Assembly: GCA_035533615.1 (NCBI GenBank)
Contig: DATLTM010000009.1
Coordinates: 1 to 38,339 of the forward strand
DNA from: C7867-001 sp035533615
Lineage (GTDB): Bacteria; Patescibacteriota; Minisyncoccia; Phycocordibacterales; Phycocordibacteraceae
Length of the DNA: 38,339 nucleotides
Direction: 5' to 3'
Shown: in pieces, positions 1 through 7,184 of the stretch
Numbering within the stretch: the first letter of the stretch is position 1
Layout: every line of letters starts with the position of its first letter
Position numbers and translations under genes: made by a program
The notes under the pieces: model-generated
The model's database searches: none
The model's input: the letters and a program-made list of their open reading frames with translations, nothing else
Told to the model about the DNA's origin: nothing

Positions 1-1
1 G

Positions 2-52
2 CTCGACCGAATGCGCCGGATGCGCAGCATGCACAGCGGTGAGCGCCGCTAA
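2..52 (+). CDS. C-terminal end of a probable ABC transporter ATP-binding protein (partial)
   Basis: Only the last 16 codons are in the window, an Arg/Met-rich tail ending in TAA at 50-52. They are in frame from the left edge and stop five bases before the permease start at 58. ABC-2 permeases are normally encoded directly downstream of their ATPase, so this is inferred to be the ATPase C-terminus. No Walker or signature motif is visible, so the assignment rests on context alone. Confidence 0.45.
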   Translation, partial: LDRMRRMRSMHSGERR

Positions 53-57
53 TCAGT

Positions 58-804
58 ATGAGCGTGATTTATATAATGTGGCTCCGAGAGGTGAAACGGT
101 TCATCCGCTCTAAAAGCCGTATCGTTGGTTCGCTCGGCCAACCCGTCCTCTTTCTCGTTGCGCTCGGCTACGGGCTCGGGCCGATATTTGCAAAAGCAGG
201 GCAAGGGAATTACCTGGAATTCATTGCGCCGGGCATCATCGGCATGTCCATCATCTTCAGTGCCATTTTCAACGGTATGCAGGTCATTTGGGATCGCCAG
301 TTTGGTTTTCTGAAAGAGACGATGGTTGCGCCAGTCTCTCGGCTCTCTATTATGTTCGGGCGCACTATCGGCGGCGCGACGGTGGCGAGTGCTCAGGGCA
401 TGCTCGTACTCGCCATTGCCATTGGCGCCGGTTTCCGCCCCGTCTCATGGATTGGCATCGTGCCGGCGATCATCATTATGCTTCTTATCGCGCTCCTCTT
501 CAGCGCACTTGGTATCATGGTCGCATCGCTTTTGAAAGATATGCAGGGCTTCCAGCTCATCATGAATTTCCTCGTTATGCCGCTCTTCTTCCTTTCGGGC
601 GCGCTCTTTCCATTGAACAACGTTCCGACCGCGCTCCTGCTTGTTGCGCGCCTCGATCCGCTCTCCTACGGCGTCGACGCGCTGCGCTTCTTCCTTATCG
701 GCGCCAATACTTTTCCACTCACGCTCGATGTGGGTGTGCTTCTCGGTATCTCGGCGGTATTCCTCGCACTTGGCTCGTACTTTTTCTCGATAATTGAAAT
801 TTAG
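58..804 (+). CDS. ABC-2 type transporter permease (drug/polysaccharide exporter family)
   Basis: A 248-aa integral membrane protein with about six hydrophobic segments (roughly residues 25-45, 55-75, 105-125, 133-160, 168-190 and 222-245). The organisation matches ABC-2 permeases of the DrrB/NodJ type: a cytoplasmic start, a conserved loop reading QFGFLKETMVAP near residue 80, and a RLDPLSYGVDALR motif before the last helix. It would form the membrane channel of an exporter driven by the ATPase whose end precedes it by five bases. The substrate cannot be read from the sequence. The start at 58 gives a full-length family member and leaves normal operon spacing. Confidence 0.88.
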   Translation: MSVIYIMWLREVKRFIRSKSRIVGSLGQPVLFLVALGYGLGPIFAKAGQGNYLEFIAPGIIGMSIIFSAIFNGMQVIWDRQFGFLKETMVAPVSRLSIMFGRTIGGATVASAQGMLVLAIAIGAGFRPVSWIGIVPAIIIMLLIALLFSALGIMVASLLKDMQGFQLIMNFLVMPLFFLSGALFPLNNVPTALLLVARLDPLSYGVDALRFFLIGANTFPLTLDVGVLLGISAVFLALGSYFFSIIEI

Positions 805-1016
805 AAGTCGGAAACGGAGCGGATACCCTCGGTCAGACCAACTTATTTAAAGAAATAGGTCTTGCGCATCTTCCGTGGGCGCCGAAGCCCGATGGGGCAT
901 GGTGAACCACGACCGCCGATGTCATGTATGACGTGCGTGCGGCGCCACATGCCGGATAAGGATGCTCAACGCACTCGTACATGCTAATGCATCGACTCTA
1001 AGATATTCATGCGCGG

Positions 1017-1045
1017 TTGAATAAAGGTCCGTTTTCAAGTATCGT
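1017..1045 (+). promoter_or_regulatory. Probable promoter of tRNA-Gln
   Basis: TTGAAT at 1017-1022 and TATCGT at 1040-1045 are separated by exactly 17 bases and lie 31 bases upstream of the tRNA. The rest of the 805-1076 gap holds no convincing gene. A weak imperfect stem at about 836-861 (GACC...GGTC around TATTT/AAATA) could end the ABC transcript. Confidence 0.5.
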
Positions 1046-1076
1046 GCACTCACCGTGGCGTTTCGTGCCGCGTTAT

Positions 1077-1147
1077 TGCCAGATCGTCTAACGGTAGGAC
1101 CTCAGACTCTGAATCTGAGTATCTTGGTTCGAATCCAAGTCTGGCAG
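1077..1147 (+). tRNA. tRNA-Gln (anticodon CTG)
   Basis: A full cloverleaf can be folded. The acceptor stem TGCCAGA/TCTGGCA closes the gene, the anticodon stem TCAGA/TCTGA holds loop CTCTGAA with anticodon CTG, and the T arm is CTTGG-TTCGAAT-CCAAG with G1147 as discriminator. CCA is not encoded. The 3' half also serves, in antisense, as the last 19 codons of the serine recombinase on the opposite strand, so this gene is the apparent integration target of the neighbouring island. Confidence 0.95.
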
Positions 1148-2614
1148 CAACTCTGAAAAAGACGCATTTACAGGAGTCCGCGCGAACACATCGTACGGAC
1201 TTTTGTATTGTAAATCAACGATTTCTCGATTGAGGAGTGTCGAGTTCGATAGTGCTTCCGAGAGAATAATTCGTCTTTCATCGTTTAAAGCATCGAGATA
1301 GCGTTTCGCCATTGTATTGCCTCGTTTAAACTCGGAATATACGAGTTCGATAGTTGCGCGCGGATCTGGATTACTTTTCTCCAATTCCTTGATCTGCCGT
1401 GAGAGGTTCGCGTACTCTCTTTCGATTTCCTGCAATTTCTCTCTGTAGAGGGCTTCATCGATGTCTCCAGCGGTAAAGGTGTCCACAAGGCGCGACTTAC
1501 GCTTAGAGAGCATTTCTCGGGCTTTGACGGCAATATCTAGGGCATGGTTATGGTACTCACTGGACTGCTCCAATTCTTCCAATTTTGCCTTGTAGACAAG
1601 ATCAATCATTTTCTGGCTGATATACAGTTTCTCCATATCTTTAGCGATATGCTCGTGGAGCTTCTCTTCGTTGGCGTTAAAGGATTTTTGGTTACAATCA
1701 CCTCTACCATTTGTGCAGTGATAATAGACGTATTTACCTTTCTTGATTTCAGCGGTAACCGCACACCCGCACGATGCGCATTTTATAAAACCTGAGAGAG
1801 TAAATCCCTTGGTCTTAGCGCGTGGTCGAGATTTATTCCCTGAAACTACTTGGCATTTATCAAACAACTCTTGTGAGATTAAGGGTACGTGATTGCCTTG
1901 ATAATACTTATCATCGGATTGCATGACCCCGTAGTAGAAAGTGCGATTGACGACATGATGAATCTGACTGCCATGCACTTTCTTACCAGTCTTTGTTCTC
2001 AATCCTTGTGCAAAGAGTAGGTTAGATATTTGCTTATAGCTATACAACCCCGTGGCGTAGAGTTCAAACATTTGTGAGACATACGGGGAACGCTCGCCGT
2101 CTACAACAATGGTTTTAGTAGCCTTATCATTCAGATATCCAAACGGTGCGCTGTTAATCCAATCTCCTCGTTTCAACTTTTCTCGATTGCCGCGCTTAAC
2201 GTTTAAACTCTTCTGATCGTTTTCAAGTTTTGCCTGCGAGCAAAGCATCATGAGCATAAACTTGCTGTTAGGGTCATTCGTAAAGTTTTGTGAATATGTT
2301 TGGACAAAGTGGAGCTTCCCACTATCCATGAGATCAACAAGCTTACCGAGGTCACCAGCGTTGCGAGAAAGACGGTCAGGTGCCCACGTGAGCACTGCAT
2401 TATATATGCCAGAGTTGATACCCTTAATCATGCGATTAAATTCAGGACGCATGTCAGATTTCTTTGCAGAGAAGGATTCTCGAATAACCTCTACAATCTC
2501 AAGGTTATCTCGCTCGGCAATGCGCCTCATCTCGTTCTCCTGAGCGTCCAAGGACATAACTTGGCGTTCTTCGCTTTCTGAGGACTTACGGATATACAGG
2601 ACGTATTTTTCCAT
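1088..2614 (-). CDS. Large serine recombinase (site-specific integrase of island 1)
   Basis: A 508-aa site-specific recombinase. The N-terminal resolvase domain begins YIRKSSESEERQ, with the nucleophilic serine at residue 11 or 12, and continues through the conserved TWAPDRLSRNAGDLG block. A recombinase domain follows, then a zinc ribbon (CASCGC ... HCTNGRGDC) and a C-terminal coiled coil at about 345-430. Proteins of this class cut attP and attB through a covalent phosphoserine and integrate or excise circular DNA. The gene lies 10 bases downstream of rep on the same strand. Its stop (1088-1090) is inside the tRNA-Gln gene, and its last 19 residues are antisense tRNA sequence, so its C-terminus was probably set by integration. 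A related but clearly different recombinase lies at 37009-38334. Confidence 0.95.
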   Translation of the reverse strand: MEKYVLYIRKSSESEERQVMSLDAQENEMRRIAERDNLEIVEVIRESFSAKKSDMRPEFNRMIKGINSGIYNAVLTWAPDRLSRNAGDLGKLVDLMDSGKLHFVQTYSQNFTNDPNSKFMLMMLCSQAKLENDQKSLNVKRGNREKLKRGDWINSAPFGYLNDKATKTIVVDGERSPYVSQMFELYATGLYSYKQISNLLFAQGLRTKTGKKVHGSQIHHVVNRTFYYGVMQSDDKYYQGNHVPLISQELFDKCQVVSGNKSRPRAKTKGFTLSGFIKCASCGCAVTAEIKKGKYVYYHCTNGRGDCNQKSFNANEEKLHEHIAKDMEKLYISQKMIDLVYKAKLEELEQSSEYHNHALDIAVKAREMLSKRKSRLVDTFTAGDIDEALYREKLQEIEREYANLSRQIKELEKSNPDPRATIELVYSEFKRGNTMAKRYLDALNDERRIILSEALSNSTLLNREIVDLQYKSPYDVFARTPVNASFSELLPDLDSNQDTQIQSLRSYR

Positions 2615-2624
2615 ATAGTCGCAA

Positions 2625-3536
2625 TTATGCCCTAGTTGGGTAATTCCTCAAATCAATGGCTGAAATGTCTACAACTAAGTCTAAATCGATTTCGATAACA
2701 CGACGCCTTAACTGCGCAAGATTTTCATTCTTGCGACTCCAAAGAAAGGAGTTATCAATGGACTGTGGCGAGGTAAAGATTATGAACGGAGAGTTTAATG
2801 GTATTGAGCCACCCTTGAAAAAGAGGTTGTATGGGTAGCGGTCAGTGATTTTCAGCAACTGCTCAAAGGAAACGTTACCCTCACGGAAGTCATCGAATAA
2901 CAGACACTCGTTTTGCGAATATCCTGTGCCAATCCAGTTCGAGTCAGAGACGGAACAGATATCATCGAAACTGCGATACACGAGAGAGGTTTTCCCTATG
3001 CCTGTCTGTCCATGTATCCAATACACCTTCGGCGGAGTGGCAGGGTCTCGATGAGAGAAGTAGTATCGCTGAAGATTTTCTGCAAACTTGAGTTGCTGAT
3101 TATTTTGAGCAAGTTCGTCAATAATCTTTGGAAGATCTTTTGGTGCGGTTTTGACTGCCTCTTTTATTTCACTTAAATCAGTACGTGTTCCTTGTTTAAG
3201 TGGTTCGCCAAATTCGTAGAAGGTTCCTTCTTTCTTGGTATAGGTTTTATTTTCTTCCGCCGTACCGTTTGCAGTTTCCACATGAAATTTCAGAAGTTCG
3301 CCGTCTTCTTTCTTAAAATTAAAATACTTTTGGAGATAGGCATAGCGTTGAGCCGTATTAAACTCAATATATCCCTGAATGTGAGGCAAACCAGTTTCGG
3401 CAATTTCAAGTCCGTAGCAGATGTAGCGATGCTTCTCAAGCGATTCAGCTAGTTTATGGAAACGTTCCAAGTCCTCCTGCGAGTAGTTCGGGACTGTAAA
3501 GCAAAGCCGACGACTTTTTGACTGTTTCTTTTCCAT
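2625..3536 (-). CDS. rep: CRESS-DNA-type replication initiator Rep (HUH endonuclease + SF3 helicase)
   Basis: A 303-aa protein with the two-domain layout of circovirus-type Rep. HUH endonuclease motifs are I, LCFTVPN (11-17); II, PHIQGYIEF (51-59); and III, YTKKEG (99-104), with Tyr99 as predicted nucleophile and Lys102 in the usual place. The SF3 helicase part has Walker A GQTGIGKTS (176-184), Walker B CLLFDDF (211-217), motif C FIIFTS (251-256) and an arginine-finger-like LRRRV (276-280). In the family, Rep nicks a hairpin-borne nonanucleotide and drives rolling-circle replication. A matching hairpin lies 20 bases upstream of this ATG. The recombinase gene follows 10 bases downstream, so the two are probably co-transcribed. 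All motifs are present, so the protein looks intact. CRESS-like Reps are known in some bacterial plasmids and integrated elements, such as those of phytoplasmas. Confidence 0.93.
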   Translation of the reverse strand: MEKKQSKSRRLCFTVPNYSQEDLERFHKLAESLEKHRYICYGLEIAETGLPHIQGYIEFNTAQRYAYLQKYFNFKKEDGELLKFHVETANGTAEENKTYTKKEGTFYEFGEPLKQGTRTDLSEIKEAVKTAPKDLPKIIDELAQNNQQLKFAENLQRYYFSHRDPATPPKVYWIHGQTGIGKTSLVYRSFDDICSVSDSNWIGTGYSQNECLLFDDFREGNVSFEQLLKITDRYPYNLFFKGGSIPLNSPFIIFTSPQSIDNSFLWSRKNENLAQLRRRVIEIDLDLVVDISAIDLRNYPTRA

Positions 3537-3543
3537 ATCTATT

Positions 3544-3611
3544 TGTCCAAATGTCCCGAAGTCGGGGTAATACTGCCCCCGACTTCGAAAGCCGGCGCGG
3601 CGGCGCGGCGC
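3544..3611 (-). other. Predicted rolling-circle origin: hairpin with CRESS nonanucleotide and candidate iterons
   Basis: A perfect 11-bp stem, CGAAGTCGGGG at 3557-3567 with CCCCGACTTCG at 3577-3587, encloses a 9-base loop. On the rep strand the loop plus first stem base reads CAGTATTAC (3575 to 3567), which fits the NANTATTAC consensus of CRESS-DNA origins. By analogy the nick falls between the last T and A. Two TGTCC repeats eight bases apart (3544-3548, 3552-3556) abut one arm. Two tandem GGCGCGGC octamers (3594-3601, 3602-3609) flank the other. Both are candidate Rep-binding iterons. The placement directly 5' of rep, with the nonamer on the rep strand, mirrors circoviruses. Confidence 0.82.
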
Positions 3612-3626
3612 GGCCTAAAGCCGCCG

Positions 3627-3674
3627 CTCGCTCCGTCCGTCGCCGTGCTTCCAAACAAACTGCGGACGAGCGAG
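3627..3674. repeat. Imperfect inverted repeat beside the origin
   Basis: CTCGCTCCGTCCG (3627-3639) pairs with CGGACGAGCGAG (3663-3674), with one bulged base. It lies in the non-coding stretch between rep and the 289-aa gene. Further on, AGTGAGTTTG occurs twice (3799-3808, 3821-3830). Both could be parts of the replication region. No gene was seen in 3537-3818. Confidence 0.55.
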
Positions 3675-3818
3675 TGTAATTGAATTTGTGCGTCAGCACC
3701 GCTAACAAGAACACCATACGAAATCTCCATCTCCGTTTGGTATTCGCTGATCAATTGTTCGCTGAATGTAACCACCCACTCATGCTAAGAAAATTAGAAG
3801 TGAGTTTGGGTGAGTGGT

Positions 3819-4688
3819 TTAGTGAGTTTGCTCCAAATACTCTGTATGTATTTCCAAATGGTCTGAGTGAACTGTGAATATTTCAGATAATCTAGGATGC
3901 TTCTCCACAAATCTTTTGAGGGCATCACGATACGACCTCATCTCATTATCATTAGCATCATCAAATTCGGGGACGTCCGTGTAGTCAATCTTTGATTCAC
4001 TAATCATGCCCAAAAGTGCAGTCAAGGCAAAATGTTCTTTGTTCGGTTTATGTTGATATGAAGTAGAGACGGTATCTTCATCAATGTGGAAGAGAAAGTT
4101 TTTAGGGTCATACCAAATTCCAGCATCCTGTACCTCGTCAAATTTCATGCCAGCGTTCATCTTCTCAAGTAGCCTCTCGATGCTTCTAAACGGCATGAGG
4201 GTTACGATGGCAACTTCATTAGAAGTATGCCCCGCGAGCACACTAACCCCATCACTAATTAAGGATGCGAAAGAAATATGTTCATCCTCCATCAACTCTT
4301 TGCGATCCAACTCAAGATTGGCGGGTTTTATTTTCTCAATCGTATCAGCGATACGTTGTTTTAACTCTCGATCAAACACACCCATGTCCAGATTTTCAAG
4401 TTGCTTTAAAATCTCAGGATAATTTTTATCACTAAGGACTTTCTGTATCTCTGAATGAAACTTGTCCTCAAATATTGAGACAGCAAATAAATATCCTTTC
4501 TCGCTGAGTGTATTCAAAGTATTTATGAATACAGGAATGGAGATTTCAGCGATAGCTAAATGCTCCTTAGTTACCTTAAGCGTATGCTGTTGTTCCTCGG
4601 TAAGTTGTGGAAACGATTGCTTCTTGGCGCGAAATAGAAGAAGCAGAAGGTTGAGGGTGTCTATGATATTTTGTTCTTTTGGGTTCAC
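3819..4688 (-). CDS. Protein of unknown function, 289 aa, mobile-element associated
   Basis: I do not recognise this protein. It appears soluble and largely helical at the N-terminus, with Glu/Lys-rich segments through about residue 130. A mixed region with IWYDPKNFLFHIDED follows near 190, then an acidic C-terminal part. No signal peptide, membrane segment or catalytic motif is evident. The start is GTG at 4688; no better start was found and there is no strong ribosome-binding site. It lies 42 bases downstream of the DUF559-like gene and upstream of the origin and rep, all on the minus strand. This suggests one element-encoded transcription unit. A role in element maintenance or defence is possible but not shown. 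Confidence 0.7.
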   Translation of the reverse strand: MNPKEQNIIDTLNLLLLLFRAKKQSFPQLTEEQQHTLKVTKEHLAIAEISIPVFINTLNTLSEKGYLFAVSIFEDKFHSEIQKVLSDKNYPEILKQLENLDMGVFDRELKQRIADTIEKIKPANLELDRKELMEDEHISFASLISDGVSVLAGHTSNEVAIVTLMPFRSIERLLEKMNAGMKFDEVQDAGIWYDPKNFLFHIDEDTVSTSYQHKPNKEHFALTALLGMISESKIDYTDVPEFDDANDNEMRSYRDALKRFVEKHPRLSEIFTVHSDHLEIHTEYLEQTH

Positions 4689-4730
4689 GCCTGCATTAAA
4701 CCACCACCAAAACGTGTGTCAAACAAGGGT

Positions 4731-5048
4731 CTATTGCTTCTTTTTTACGACAACCTCAGCAATAGCATCGGCAATCGGTTCCAAGTGAGTGTCGATAAGC
4801 TGATTCGTTATACGCATTGTAGAAAAATCATCACCGTCAGAGAAATGGTCGCGCCGTAGGTCGGCGATGATTTGCTTTGGATCTACATAATGCTGTAGAC
4901 CATCCACTTCAATATAGAGGCGTGCGTCAGGTACAAAAATATCAATACGTTTATGACCGTCCCAATGCTCGACTGCGATTCGCACATTTCGAGCTCTGAG
5001 GGCATCAGCTAACTTCACAGTTTGTTTTGTTGGAATGGTGTCATGCAT
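4731..5048 (-). CDS. Small PD-(D/E)XK-fold nuclease-like protein (DUF559/Vsr-like)
   Basis: A 105-aa protein whose central segment RIDIFVPDARLYIEVDGLQH (34-53) matches the core of DUF559/Vsr-type endonucleases: an Asp (36) on one strand, then Glu47-x-Asp49-Gly followed by QH. Family members are small metal-dependent nucleases of the restriction-endonuclease fold, some acting in mismatch repair and others of unknown role. A cysteine-rich zinc site typical of true Vsr is not visible. It is divergent from the gene at 5352 and upstream of the 289-aa gene on the same strand. Given the methyltransferase in the same island it could be a defence or repair accessory; that is inference. Confidence 0.68.
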   Translation of the reverse strand: MHDTIPTKQTVKLADALRARNVRIAVEHWDGHKRIDIFVPDARLYIEVDGLQHYVDPKQIIADLRRDHFSDGDDFSTMRITNQLIDTHLEPIADAIAEVVVKKKQ

Positions 5049-5351
5049 ACGAGAAATAAATTATTTATTCCAAGTAGCGGGTACACAAAACCCGCCACTA
5101 GGAAGGTCTTGCGACCTCTATGCAAGTTTCCCTGCACAACATGAGCCATGCCCTAATGACGGGTTTTCTATGGCTCATGCTTTGCGACCATGCCGAGACT
5201 TACATCGTCGGTTTAGGTCTGTTTATTCAGATGTCGAACTCGATCATTATACTTCAAAACGTCCGGCTTAACGATGGTAACTATTGACGACATGCCGGCA
5301 CTCCTGTTTAGGTGTATAGTTTCAAAATACAGAAAAAGGCGACATATAGCC
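5049..5351. other. Structured intergenic region between divergent genes, with a probable -10 box
   Basis: There is no convincing gene here. GCGGGT (5077-5082) pairs with ACCCGC (5090-5095), extended by AGT/ACT beyond one wobble-compatible position. CATGAGCCAT (5140-5149) pairs exactly with ATGGCTCATG (5170-5179). The octamer TTGCGACC occurs near 5109 and again near 5182. A -10-like TATAGT at 5315-5320 lies 31 bases upstream of the ATG at 5352 and is a reasonable promoter for the rightward cargo genes. The hairpins could be regulatory, a second-strand origin or a transfer site; the sequence alone does not decide. Confidence 0.5.
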
Positions 5352-6050
5352 ATGAAGAAAACCAATACCTATCTACTAATCCTCCTCGCTTATCTCATTG
5401 TTGGAGCAGTACTTTATTATATTGTTCCAGGATTCGTTAACTCCAGTTTCTTTTTTGCATCAGTGACATTCGTTGTCGGGAGTCTTGCTTTTTACATCTA
5501 TACCCAACAAAAAGCGGATGAAAAGACTAATGCGGCTATCACGGTACTTACCGAAATACGTAATGCTGAAAATAAGGTCGATATTATAATTAATGAACTC
5601 AATGCTAACAACACCTCAGATTTACCTTCCGTCTTACCGACAAATAGTTGGAGAAAATATTCACACTTATTTGTAAAAGATCTTGATAGTGACGAACTTC
5701 AGCTTATGAATTCTTTCTATACCTCATGCGAAGTGATTGAAGACTTTGTAAATCGTCAGAATAATTTCTTCTGGGTAACAACTGAGGAGAGAGCAAAAAC
5801 TGCACAACGGGTGCTTGCGCAAATCCATGATGATTTTCAAATAGAAGCGAGAGAAGAAGGCGATGTTCATCCGATAGCACAAAAGAAATTTGATGACAGA
5901 AAGGCTGGATTAACCCAATTCTACTCAAATGAGACATATACCTATGCTCCACAAAAAACACTCACGGTATTGAAGTTTCAAACTCAAAATTTCCAGAAAA
6001 TCACTCCGACTGTATGCGGGGCAAAGTTTAAGAGAATAGCGAATCTCTAA
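5352..6050 (+). CDS. Membrane protein with two N-terminal helices and a soluble helical domain, unknown function
   Basis: A 232-aa protein. Two hydrophobic helices (about 8-27 and 31-50) are followed by a polar, mostly helical domain that may face the cytoplasm. The ATG at 5352 (MKKTNTYLLILL) was chosen over an upstream in-frame ATG at 5274. It begins just before the first membrane helix, whereas the extra 26 residues are Arg/Lys-rich and unlike a protein start. I do not recognise a family. It is the first gene of a rightward cluster, 11 bases before the methyltransferase, so it is probably co-transcribed with the modification genes. Its base composition is A+T-rich, like the rest of the island. 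Confidence 0.72.
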   Translation: MKKTNTYLLILLAYLIVGAVLYYIVPGFVNSSFFFASVTFVVGSLAFYIYTQQKADEKTNAAITVLTEIRNAENKVDIIINELNANNTSDLPSVLPTNSWRKYSHLFVKDLDSDELQLMNSFYTSCEVIEDFVNRQNNFFWVTTEERAKTAQRVLAQIHDDFQIEAREEGDVHPIAQKKFDDRKAGLTQFYSNETYTYAPQKTLTVLKFQTQNFQKITPTVCGAKFKRIANL

Positions 6051-6061
6051 ATAGAATCATT

Positions 6062-7183
6062 ATGGCAAACAGTAATCTAACAAATGCAAAAAAGGCAAAG
6101 AACGACGAGTTTTATACTCAATTTTCTGATATTCAAAAAGAAGTTGGGTCTTATCTTGAGTACAACCCAAATACTTTTAAAGGTAAGGTAGTCTACAGCA
6201 ACTGCGACGACCCATTCGAGAGTAATTTCTTTCGCTATTTTGTACTTAATTTTGACAAACTAGGACTTAAACAACTTATCACTACAAGTTATAAACCATC
6301 ACCTGTAGCCAATACGCAACTGGGATTATTTGGCGATGACAAAACTCTCACTAAATCAAAAGGCCGTCCAAAAATCACCGCCAACAAATTCATTATCAAC
6401 GAAGTTGGCGATGTGGATGGCGATGGCTCTTTTACGCTAGAAGATATTGCGAAGCAACTTAGAACTAACAAAAACAACGAATGGACTCCGCTTGAGGGTG
6501 ATGGTGATTTTAGAAGTGACGAATGTGTCGAGTTGCTCAAACAATCTGACATCGTAGTCACCAATCCTCCATTTAGTTTATTTCGTGAATATATTACGCA
6601 ACTTTTTGAACACAAAAAACAATTTCTAATTATTGGTAGCATGAACTCAATTACTTACAAAGAAATCTTTGTGTTGATTAAAAATAATAAATTGTGGTTA
6701 GGTAATGGGTTTAATGCTGGCAATGCATATTTTTCAACTCCGAATGCGCGAAAAGATTTTGCTTCTGGTGTGTATGATGAAAAAACTGGTCTTGTAAAAT
6801 TTCGGAATTGTCATTGGTTTACTAATTTAGATCATGGTCGTCGTCATCTGCCTCTTGATCTGATGACTACAAATGAAAACCTAAGATTTAATAAAAAAAT
6901 GCAAGGCAAAACGACTTACGATCATTATGACAATTATGACGCTATTGATATACCATTTACAAAAGCTATTCCTTCTGACTACGAAGGAGTAATGGGTGTT
7001 CCTATAAGCTTTCTCGATAAATACAATCCTAATCAGTTTGAGATATTGGGCTCCGACACAGACATAAAAGAAGGCAAACTTCCACTTTTAATAATAAGTA
7101 AATGGAATGGAAAGTTAGACAGAGGTTATATACATGGAAAGAGAATCTTCAGTCGAATGTTTATTAAGCACAAAAAGAAATAA
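6062..7183 (+). CDS. Adenine-specific DNA methyltransferase, EcoRI methylase family
   Basis: A 373-aa N6-adenine methyltransferase. It has the family start (NDEFYTQFSDIQKEV, 14-28), the NCDDPFESNFFRYF block (47-60) that provides part of the S-adenosylmethionine fold, and the catalytic NPPF tetrapeptide at 168-171. Members methylate adenine in a recognition site; M.EcoRI acts on GAATTC. Whether this one shares that site cannot be told. It is followed after one base by a DUF262/HNH gene rather than an EcoRI-type endonuclease. The pair probably forms a restriction-modification-like unit in which this enzyme protects element and host DNA. It could also be an orphan epigenetic methylase. Confidence 0.92.
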   Translation: MANSNLTNAKKAKNDEFYTQFSDIQKEVGSYLEYNPNTFKGKVVYSNCDDPFESNFFRYFVLNFDKLGLKQLITTSYKPSPVANTQLGLFGDDKTLTKSKGRPKITANKFIINEVGDVDGDGSFTLEDIAKQLRTNKNNEWTPLEGDGDFRSDECVELLKQSDIVVTNPPFSLFREYITQLFEHKKQFLIIGSMNSITYKEIFVLIKNNKLWLGNGFNAGNAYFSTPNARKDFASGVYDEKTGLVKFRNCHWFTNLDHGRRHLPLDLMTTNENLRFNKKMQGKTTYDHYDNYDAIDIPFTKAIPSDYEGVMGVPISFLDKYNPNQFEILGSDTDIKEGKLPLLIISKWNGKLDRGYIHGKRIFSRMFIKHKKK

Positions 7184-7184
7184 T

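Noticed and set aside
3454..3775. Overlapping open frames across the GC-rich origin region
   Set aside because: They cover the hairpin and low-complexity GCC repeats, overlap rep, and have compositions unlike neighbouring genes.
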